Positions 22,830 through 29,008 of a stretch of DNA of 29,008 nt are shown piece after piece. This DNA comes from Clostridiales bacterium UBA6363. Its GTDB lineage: Bacteria > Bacillota > Clostridia > UBA1381. The position numbers were made by a program, and so were the translations under genes. Each line of letters begins with the position of its first letter. Within the stretch, counting starts at the first letter, position 1. The DNA is taken from the NCBI GenBank assembly GCA_002438865.1, contig DJRJ01000129.1:344-29351 (forward strand). Reading direction: 5' to 3'. Below the pieces are notes generated by a model. The model saw only the letters and a program-made list of their open reading frames with translations. It searched no databases and was not told where the DNA came from.

Positions 22830-23501
22830 ATGAAAAAAACACATACTTTTCAGGGGCAGATGTCGGACACTTTCCGTGCGGCGGTGTTTATTGTTCTGTC
22901 GGGCGGATTTCAGGACGCATACACCTATTTCGGCAGGGGAGAAGTGTTTGCAAATGCCCAGACGGGAAATATCGTATTGCTCAGTTCGTCGCTGTTTTGC
23001 GGAGAATGGTATACGGCGCTGAAATACAGTATTCCGGTGGCGTCCTTCCTTGTCGGAACAATGACGGCGGAAATGGTGCATATACGATTTAAAAGACTTG
23101 AGAAAATACATTGGCGGCAATTGATACTGCTTTGCGAAATGATTTTGCTGTTCTTTGTCGGCTTTCTGCCGCACAGCATTGATTTGCTCGCAAATGCGTT
23201 GGTATCGTTTGTGTGCGCTCTGCAGGTTCAAACGTTTCATAAGGTGCGGGGGCATGCATATGCAAGCACTATGTGTATAGGCAATATGCGGAGTGCAGTT
23301 GAGTCGCTGTGTGCGTACAGGCATAACCGTGATAAAGCTGTTCTGTACAAATCGCTCACATATTTCGGCGTTATACTTATTTTTGCCGTGGGAGCAGGTA
23401 TCGGCAGAGCCGCCACGCTGTATATAGGCGATAAGGCGATATGGCTTTGCTGCTTGCTTTTATCGGTAAGCTTTTCACTGATGTTTATAACAGAAAAATA
23501 G
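22830..23501 (+). CDS. YoaK family (DUF1275) membrane protein, copy 2
   Basis: This 223-residue paralogue of the protein at 17270 has about six hydrophobic helices. The signature is IVLSGGFQDAYTYFGRGEVFANAQTGNIVLLSSSLF (about 18-53), then FVCALQVQTFHKVRGHAYASTMCIGNMRSAVESL. This copy keeps the standard GNIV and QDAYTY features, whereas copy 1 has ANFV and GAYTF. ATG 22830 is 9 nt after GGGA; ATG 22821 overlaps the preceding stop and is a possible earlier start. The membrane function is unknown. A strong terminator follows. Confidence 0.86.
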   Translation: MKKTHTFQGQMSDTFRAAVFIVLSGGFQDAYTYFGRGEVFANAQTGNIVLLSSSLFCGEWYTALKYSIPVASFLVGTMTAEMVHIRFKRLEKIHWRQLILLCEMILLFFVGFLPHSIDLLANALVSFVCALQVQTFHKVRGHAYASTMCIGNMRSAVESLCAYRHNRDKAVLYKSLTYFGVILIFAVGAGIGRAATLYIGDKAIWLCCLLLSVSFSLMFITEK

Positions 23502-23509
23502 TTTCAATA

Positions 23510-23547
23510 ACAAAGGAGCCAAACCGTTTACTGTTTGGCTCCTTTGT
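23510..23547. terminator. Intrinsic terminator of the DUF1275 operon
   Basis: A perfect 15-bp stem (23510-23524 with 23533-23547) has an 8-nt loop and starts 9 nt after the stop. Confidence 0.85.
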
Positions 23548-23569
23548 CAGTACCCGAAATCGGGTACTG
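23548..23569. terminator. Second hairpin, terminator region of the minus-strand SLH gene
   Basis: CAGTACCCG/CGGGTACTG gives a 9-bp stem with AAAT loop, 1 nt beyond the stop of the minus-strand gene. The next hairpin then acts as its tail. Confidence 0.65.
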
Positions 23570-23570
23570 T

Positions 23571-26500
23571 TTAGCCGAGATTGATAAATCTCATCATCAT
23601 AGCCGCCGCCTCGGCACGTGTTGCAGTGCCTTTGGGGTCGAGCATATTGTTTTCTTTGCCGTTTATAATTCCTTTGCTTACCGCCCAGGCGATTGCATCG
23701 GCTGCCCAGTCCGAAATACTCTGCGTATCGGCAAATGCGTCTGCCGACAGCTTTTCGGGAGCTTCGCCCTTTGCGTAGTTGTACAGTATAACCGCAATCT
23801 GCTCACGTGTGATATTGTCATCGGGAGCAAACTCCGTTTCGCTTACGCCGTTTACTATGCCGTTTTCTGCTGCCCATGCCGCCGCTTTTTCATAGTAACT
23901 GCCTGCTTTTACATCGGCAAATCTGTTCCCGCCGCTTTCGGGAGAATTTGCCGCACGGTGCATTATCGTTACGAACATTCCTCTTGTTACATTGTCATAC
24001 GGAGCAAACTCGCTGTCCGAAACACCGTTAAACAATCCCTTTTCGGAACTGAATTTAACTGCGTCAAAGAACCAGTCCTTGTCGTTTACATCGGCAAACG
24101 GATTTTCCCAAGCGGGATTTTCGTCAGTCTTTTCGTCGTCCTTTTTGGTATCGTCCTTCTTTGTCGAGCCGCCTCCGCCGATTGAGGGAGTATCCTTTTT
24201 GTAATCCGCGGTGTATTTAAGTTCTATTTTATCACCGCTGCTCAGAGTGTAATCCGTTATTCCGACCTGCGGTACATCGCCGTTTACGTAGTACAGCCAG
24301 CCGCTGTTGACGCCCTTGTCAAACTGCGCAAGCGTTTTTCCGTTTGCAGTTACGGATTTTATGTATCCCTCATCAAGACCGTCTGCGGTGATGTTGTTTT
24401 CCTCAAATGCTTTCTTGAGCGCATGATATACCTTTGAGCCGTCCTTTACCGTAACGGATTTTGCGGCGAGCCAGGTTGAGTCAAGCGCCGAAATGCTTAC
24501 CGTTACGTCAAATGTCACATCTGTTTCAGGCTCTGACGGAACGGTTACATTGCCCTTGCCGGTAGCTTTTGCCGGCTGACGGACAGGAGTTGTTATTACG
24601 GAAATTTCGTTCTTCTTTGTGAACGAGTACAGATTATACGGCTGTTTTCCGTTTGCGTTGAATGCGGCAAGCGAAACCAGTCCCATAAAGCCTTGCTCGG
24701 TTGCGGAATTGTCAGCCTCGCCGTCGGAATATGCGCTCACAAATCCCGTACCCTGTGAATTTACGTAATACATGGGAGCGTCTGCAAGCGAAAATCCGTT
24801 CTTTACAAATCGGGGATCGCTTTCGGGGTCGATTCCGTAAGCGACAAGACCCGTTATAACCATAGAGTCCGTATAGATGTTACCGAATGAACCGTTGCTT
24901 CCCTGTGCGGCTGAAAGACCTGCAATTGCTTTTTCGGCAATTGACGCCGCCTTTTCTTTTACCTTGTAAGTGTCGCCACTCTCCTGCACAAAACGTGCGA
25001 TTGCCGCAAGCACCCAGCCTGTCGAGTCGGGGTCGGTGTAATCATATTCGCCGTAGGTGTAATGATACAGTCCGTCGCTTCCCTGTTCTTTTTCAAGTAT
25101 GTCTACGAGCGACTGTATTTTTGCGCTGTCAAGCTTGGTGTTTCCCTGCATGTCGGCAAGGAGCATCCAGATTGCGTTTGAGTATGCACTGCCGGCATTT
25201 TCCGCTTTCAGAAGTGCGGCGTTGTCAAACGATTTTGCACTGTTTACGGGGAAAAGCTTTGTGGTGTCCATACCGAGCGCACTTAAGATTATCTCGCCCT
25301 TTGCACGGTCGGTAATGAGCGCTGACGATTGTGAAAGCTTGTCTATCGCTAAGTTTATGTAGTTCTGCTTTGCAGTGTCGGATATTTTTGCATGCTCCGT
25401 ATCTCCCTTAAGGTCGGAATATGCATTCATACCCAAAACAGCCCAGTCGCTTACTATGTTCTTTGACGCATATAATACGGCAAGCTTGTCAAGGAAACGG
25501 TCTTTTGCACCCGTATCGGGAACCGCAATTGCCTTGACGGATTTTTTGTACATAAGACCGTCTGCGGTAAAGGTAAGAACAGCGTTTACCGTAACTGCCG
25601 CATTTGTGTCGTTTGCTTTTACAAGCTTAACGCCGCCGTTTTCGTCTGCCGAAACGTATTCGTTTGCGTCAATTGCTGAGCTTACGCCGATATTTTCACC
25701 GGCTGTTTCGCCGTCTTTAAGGAACGAATATACCTTGTCGGTTTCCGAAAGGCTTACGAGGTCATTGTATTTTGCAGACTCGCTGATAAGTAAATCCGAC
25801 TGCTTGGTGTATTCAACGCCTGTCGGAACGGGGAAGCTTTCTTTCTGCTCCCAGCCGCTGCCGAGAACCTCCGCAAGAGTTTTTAACTCATCGGCTGCTT
25901 TTGAGGTTACATATGCGTTTTCCGAGCTGTCAAGCGCATAGCAGTTTGTAACTCTGCTTTCGGCAATTGTGCCTTTTCCGTATATCGGACGTGCCGATAC
26001 TCCGCTTTCGATTTTACCTGTGTTAAGGCAGTTCTTGAAATACGGATTGCAGTTGTCTCCCTGTGCCGAGCCTGTGTTTCCGCATATGCCTGCGGCGGCG
26101 TTGGCACTCTTTATATTTCCTGTGTTAAGGCAGTTTTCAAACTGTACGCAGTTTTTGCTGTAGCCTGCAATACCTCCGGCAAGTCCCTCGGAGAATTGGT
26201 CGTTGTCGGTGCCGTTTATGATAATATCGCCCGAATTGTAACAGTTTACAAATTTTACGGTATTGTCAATCCACTGATAGCCTATGTCGTCGCTCTTGTT
26301 GCAATAGCCGACAAGTCCGCCGACAGAAGCTGTTGCCGCTGCGGAAATGACAGCCGTGTTTGCGCAGTTTGATATTGTTGTGTTTCCGCAAGCACGTGCG
26401 GCAATACCGCCGACATACGAACGAAGTTCGTTTGAATATACGCTTCCGCCTACAGTCAGGTTTTTAACCTCGGCGTCTTTTAAACAGCCGAACAAACCGC

Positions 26501-28265
26501 AGTACATATCGGTGTTGTCAACGTTAAGTCCCGTGATTTTGTGGTTTCCGCCGTCGAAAACGCCGTCAAAGCCGTATACGTAATTTTTGCCGAGCGGCGT
26601 CCACGGCTCAAAACCGAGGTCAATGTCAGCTGTCATAAGGAAATGCGCCTTACTGTATTCGCCGCTTGATGTGTTGAATGAGTTTGCGAGGAAAATAAGA
26701 TCGTTCTTGTTTTGTATAAGATACGGATTTTCCTCCGTTCCTCCGCCGTTTAAGAAGTCGGGGAGGGGTTCTTCGGTGCTGCCCGAAGAGATCAGCTCAA
26801 TTGTGTAAGCTCTGACATGTGTTATATTTATTGTTCCGCTTTTTGAAGTGTATCCGTCAGCCTCGGCAAGATATGAATACTCTCCGCTCTTAAGGCTGTA
26901 GGTGCGCTCCGATACGGGCGATACGGTTATGCCGTCCTTTGAAAGCGTGAACGATGCGTTTTCGGGCGTTACGTTAAACGTAACTTCGTATGTCTTTTCC
27001 GCAAGAGTTACCTTTCTTGACATATCCGAAACCTTACCCGTATTTACGGTAAAGGTTTTTTCTTCATAACCCTGTACACCGCCGACCGTGCAGGTGTATT
27101 TTCCGCTTAATGCGTTGTATGTATATACGTTTTCGCTCTTTTCGCCCGAAACAGCTGTGCCTGTTTCGTCAAGGAGCGTAACCTCCGCATTTTCGGGGTA
27201 AACCGTAACCGTCAGGTTATGCTCTGCCGACTCGTCGAGTGCGGGATACCATGCGGTAACGGGATAATCACCGTTGTCGGTGAATGCACTGCCGAGTAAT
27301 GCGGCTGTGATTTCGCCCGTTTCCTTGCCCTCGGCAGTGCCTGCCGTAGGTGTGGCTGACGGGAATACCTCAAATGGGCTGTATGATGAGGAGGATTTGT
27401 TCTTTGTGCTGTCATAATAGCAGTTCTGCGCTGTGACAGTGGGGTATGAATATCTTCCGGTTATATATGCAAAACCGTATTTTTTTGATCCCGTTAAAGT
27501 ACCGCCGTAGAAACAGTTTGTAAAATTGACTGTAGATGACGGACCGAGAATGTTTCCGCTCATACCGCCGCCTGCGCCGTAGTATGAGCTTGCTGCGGAT
27601 ACATCGCCGACAACCGCCGAATTTTTAATATCGGCAGATGAATATCCGACAACACCTATAAGACCGCCTCTGTAGCCGTAACATGAAACGTTTGCTGTGC
27701 TGTAGCAGTTCTCAACCGTAACTGCGGTGTCGTTTGCATATCCCAAAAATGCGCCGCAGCCCTGGTTTGCGTTCTTTGTTGTAAATGTTACGTTTGCGTT
27801 GTCGCCGATAATTGCGCAGTTTATAAAGTTTGCCTCGCCCCCGTCGGCATATCCTGCGATAATTGCGGCAGATACGTATGTACCGCCGTAGCTCTTATTA
27901 TAATTAAGCGATACGTTCGGGTTTTCAAAAACAGTGTCACGCACCGTACCGTTAAGCGTTGAAATCAACGCCGTGTGCGTTGTATCGTCCGTTGTATTTT
28001 CGCTGATTGAAAGGTTTGAAATCTTGTAGCCGTTTCCGTCAAAATCACCGTTAAGGCTTGCAATAGGCGACATTTCGGTGTCAGTCATATCAATGTCGCA
28101 TAAAAGCTCGATTGCGCCCGTTATGTCCCGATCCGCAAGAGCCGCAAGTTCGGCGGCGGTTCTGATTTCGATGTCAGTACTTTCGGCAGCTGCAAATACA
28201 AAGTTTGTAAATACAGAAACCAGCATTGCGGCTGATAATACCGCAGATAAAAGTTTTTTCTTCAT
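23571..28265 (-). CDS. S-layer-anchored protein with intrinsic-factor/transcobalamin-like toroid plus DUF4430, under a B12 riboswitch
   Basis: This 1564-residue exported protein has a signal peptide (1-26). Two blocks of GLUG-like beta-solenoid repeats follow (about 35-300 and 505-780), separated by two PEGA-like strands (349-423, 424-494). An atypical bacterial Ig-like segment covers about 825-915. An all-helical toroid region covers about 920-1215, with DSTGWVLAAIARF and NGSFGNIYTDSMVITGL (about 1123-1139). DUF4430 (about 1252-1354) has SGWLYYVNGDVPQVGITDYTL. A GGGGS/Lys-Asp linker and three SLH motifs (1388-1437, 1448-1500, 1509-1564) anchor it to the wall. Toroid plus DUF4430 is the order of intrinsic factor and transcobalamin. 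With the B12 riboswitch upstream, cobalamin capture is the best inference; binding is unproven. SD AAGGAGAG fixes ATG 28265. Confidence 0.88.
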   Translation of the reverse strand: MKKKLLSAVLSAAMLVSVFTNFVFAAAESTDIEIRTAAELAALADRDITGAIELLCDIDMTDTEMSPIASLNGDFDGNGYKISNLSISENTTDDTTHTALISTLNGTVRDTVFENPNVSLNYNKSYGGTYVSAAIIAGYADGGEANFINCAIIGDNANVTFTTKNANQGCGAFLGYANDTAVTVENCYSTANVSCYGYRGGLIGVVGYSSADIKNSAVVGDVSAASSYYGAGGGMSGNILGPSSTVNFTNCFYGGTLTGSKKYGFAYITGRYSYPTVTAQNCYYDSTKNKSSSSYSPFEVFPSATPTAGTAEGKETGEITAALLGSAFTDNGDYPVTAWYPALDESAEHNLTVTVYPENAEVTLLDETGTAVSGEKSENVYTYNALSGKYTCTVGGVQGYEEKTFTVNTGKVSDMSRKVTLAEKTYEVTFNVTPENASFTLSKDGITVSPVSERTYSLKSGEYSYLAEADGYTSKSGTINITHVRAYTIELISSGSTEEPLPDFLNGGGTEENPYLIQNKNDLIFLANSFNTSSGEYSKAHFLMTADIDLGFEPWTPLGKNYVYGFDGVFDGGNHKITGLNVDNTDMYCGLFGCLKDAEVKNLTVGGSVYSNELRSYVGGIAARACGNTTISNCANTAVISAAATASVGGLVGYCNKSDDIGYQWIDNTVKFVNCYNSGDIIINGTDNDQFSEGLAGGIAGYSKNCVQFENCLNTGNIKSANAAAGICGNTGSAQGDNCNPYFKNCLNTGKIESGVSARPIYGKGTIAESRVTNCYALDSSENAYVTSKAADELKTLAEVLGSGWEQKESFPVPTGVEYTKQSDLLISESAKYNDLVSLSETDKVYSFLKDGETAGENIGVSSAIDANEYVSADENGGVKLVKANDTNAAVTVNAVLTFTADGLMYKKSVKAIAVPDTGAKDRFLDKLAVLYASKNIVSDWAVLGMNAYSDLKGDTEHAKISDTAKQNYINLAIDKLSQSSALITDRAKGEIILSALGMDTTKLFPVNSAKSFDNAALLKAENAGSAYSNAIWMLLADMQGNTKLDSAKIQSLVDILEKEQGSDGLYHYTYGEYDYTDPDSTGWVLAAIARFVQESGDTYKVKEKAASIAEKAIAGLSAAQGSNGSFGNIYTDSMVITGLVAYGIDPESDPRFVKNGFSLADAPMYYVNSQGTGFVSAYSDGEADNSATEQGFMGLVSLAAFNANGKQPYNLYSFTKKNEISVITTPVRQPAKATGKGNVTVPSEPETDVTFDVTVSISALDSTWLAAKSVTVKDGSKVYHALKKAFEENNITADGLDEGYIKSVTANGKTLAQFDKGVNSGWLYYVNGDVPQVGITDYTLSSGDKIELKYTADYKKDTPSIGGGGSTKKDDTKKDDEKTDENPAWENPFADVNDKDWFFDAVKFSSEKGLFNGVSDSEFAPYDNVTRGMFVTIMHRAANSPESGGNRFADVKAGSYYEKAAAWAAENGIVNGVSETEFAPDDNITREQIAVILYNYAKGEAPEKLSADAFADTQSISDWAADAIAWAVSKGIINGKENNMLDPKGTATRAEAAAMMMRFINLG

Positions 28266-28312
28266 GTAGTTCTCTCCTTATGTTTATTATACAGCCGATT
28301 GCAAAATAACGT

Positions 28313-28340
28313 CGGGTCGATGAGGGCATCGACCCCTACG
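28313..28340 (-). repeat. REP-like palindromic unit in the leader of the SLH/B12 gene
   Basis: A perfect 9-bp stem (28314-28322 with 28327-28335) within CGGGTCGATG...CCCCTACG. On the minus strand it matches the unit at 18164-18190 at 26 of 27 positions. It is flanked by a 10-bp inverted repeat with one mismatch (28297-28306 with 28370-28379). It lies between the riboswitch terminator and the gene. Confidence 0.75.
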
Positions 28341-28406
28341 GCATATTGTACACCGTAAGCGTACAGCTGTTTTACAATCAACCGATTTACCTATATATAA
28401 AAGCCG

Positions 28407-28445
28407 AAAAAACGGCTGTAACCTTTTAAGTTACAGCCGTTTTTT
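28407..28445 (-). terminator. Riboswitch-associated intrinsic terminator
   Basis: A perfect 16-bp stem (28407-28422 with 28430-28445) has a 7-nt loop. Read on the minus strand it ends in TTTTTT. It lies about 75 nt after the riboswitch P1 stem and 142 nt before the gene, so it fits the expression platform: B12 bound, transcription ends here. The right flank also gives a T run on the plus strand. Confidence 0.9.
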
Positions 28446-28520
28446 TTGCAACACAACAAAGACGGAAGTATTCCTCCGTCATTTTGAAAACACACGCCGT
28501 AAGTCCGCAGCGGTCTTTTC

Positions 28521-28702
28521 AGCACTTTAAGTATGTCTCCCGGCTTGTACGTCATAACTCTGTTTTGTCTTCCCGAAAAAATCAGTGACTGCCCTTGCGG
28601 GCGTAAAACAGCGCTCTGTACTTACGGTGGCGGCACCGCATATGATTTGCACACATTTCCATCTTAGCCGACGAAAAAATATCCGCCGGAGCTTAAAGCA
28701 CT
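28521..28702 (-). ncRNA. Cobalamin (B12) riboswitch aptamer
   Basis: Read on the minus strand, an 11-bp closing stem P1 (28702-28692 with 28531-28521, two G-U pairs) encloses the conserved core. A P2 hairpin follows (28689-28684 with 28673-28668). The GATGGAAATG and GTGTGCAAATC blocks lie at 28663-28644. The CAGTCACTG box is at 28591-28583, CGGGAAGAC at 28575-28567, and the B12 box AAGCCGGGAGAC at 28546-28535. The order and spacing match the adenosylcobalamin-type riboswitch consensus (GGTG-AA-TCC, AGCCACTG, GGGAAG, GAAGCC-GGAGACC). A terminator and a surface protein gene lie downstream. Upstream, 28447-28520 holds a 7-bp hairpin (28461-28480) of unknown role. Confidence 0.93.
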
Positions 28703-28717
28703 TCACAGATACTGATA

Positions 28718-28746
28718 ATTATACCATAGCCGCAAGCAAATTTCAA
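28718..28746 (-). promoter_or_regulatory. Promoter of the B12 riboswitch transcript
   Basis: On the minus strand TTGAAA (28746-28741) and TATAAT (28723-28718) have a 17-nt spacer. Transcription should start near 28711, about 9 nt before P1. Confidence 0.85.
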
Positions 28747-28841
28747 GAGTTTAGATTGCTGTTTTACGGCGTTAAAGCGTATTGAAACAAAAAATATCGG
28801 GAATAATTGTAAATGAATATTTCGGAAAGGAATGAAAATAA

Positions 28842-29008
28842 ATGAAAATATTAAAGAATAGCCTTATAATTTCATCATACTTATTATTGACGGCGGTATT
28901 TTTTGCCGGCGGATACGCAATCGGAAACACGCAAGGGAAAAATGCGGCTCCCATGCCCGCCGATACGGATACCGTCAGCGCCGTTTCGCAGGGGAGAATA
29001 TATTTTCT
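28842..29008 (+). CDS. Putative membrane-anchored protein, 5' fragment
   Basis: The ORF begins at ATG 28842 and is still open at the window end (55 full codons). It encodes a hydrophobic anchor (SLIISSYLLLTAVFFAGGYAIG, residues 7-28) followed by a polar stretch rich in Ala, Asp and Thr. I do not recognise a family from the visible part. SD GGAAAGG (28824-28830) is 11 nt upstream; an earlier ATG at 28832 stops after nine codons. It is divergent from the riboswitch gene. Confidence 0.65.
   Translation, partial: MKILKNSLIISSYLLLTAVFFAGGYAIGNTQGKNAAPMPADTDTVSAVSQGRIYF

Noticed and set aside
23535..24185. 216-codon plus-strand frame opposite the SLH repeats
   Set aside because: It includes both hairpins of the terminator region and is antisense to three clear SLH motifs.
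28783..28810. Plus-strand promoter for the last gene (TTGAAA near 28783)
   Set aside because: No convincing -10 box at the right distance.

Overview
The window looks like chromosome from an anaerobic member of class Clostridia. The evidence is a full-length Spo0A, S-layer-homology (SLH) surface proteins, an ECF transporter S component, a giant acyl-CoA-dehydratase-activase-like protein, strong SD sequences (GGAGG type), some TTG/GTG starts, and moderate-to-low GC with sigma-A type promoters. A genus cannot be fixed from this sequence alone.

Layout. 1-231 is the 3' end of proS with its terminator. 387-2093 is a 55-codon ORF coupled to a large serine recombinase, a possible mobile-element remnant. 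2246-4740 is an operon of a GNAT acetyltransferase, a RibD-C/DHFR-like reductase and an MFS transporter, closed by a 21-bp-stem terminator. 4755-6189 holds small envelope proteins (DUF378, DUF4830, DUF975). 6236-7075 is a pyridoxamine/pyridoxal kinase (-). 7214-9094 is a YcdB-type secreted SLH protein. 9176-11664 is a polar amino acid ABC transporter (lipoprotein, permease, ATPase) with an internal attenuator hairpin. 11719-12688 is spo0A with an 0A box upstream but no spoIVB beside it. 12800-17098 (-) is a 1432-aa double-ASKHA activase/dehydratase-like iron-sulfur protein. 17270-23501 holds two DUF1275 paralogues, a GNAT, trmB, a DUF4203 membrane protein (-), an ECF S component plus sirtuin operon, a LysR regulator (-) and a small membrane protein. 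A composite palindromic repeat cluster lies at 17964-18190.

The most striking locus is 23571-28746 on the minus strand. A sigma-A promoter (28718-28746) drives a leader with a recognisable cobalamin (B12) riboswitch (28521-28702). An intrinsic terminator follows (28407-28445), then a 1564-aa secreted, SLH-anchored protein. Near its C-terminus this protein carries an alpha/alpha-toroid region followed by a DUF4430 domain, the same order as in animal intrinsic factor and transcobalamin. The toroid contains a motif (NGSFGNIYTDSM) very like the intrinsic-factor signature around GNIYS. Riboswitch and architecture together suggest an S-layer-displayed, B12-repressed cobalamin-capture protein; binding itself is inference.

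A second recurring pattern is a tiny perfect hairpin (5-7 bp stem, 3-nt loop) in the 5' leader of at least five unrelated genes, usually just ahead of the Shine-Dalgarno sequence. It may stabilise mRNA or tune translation. No CRISPR array, rRNA or tRNA gene was seen.
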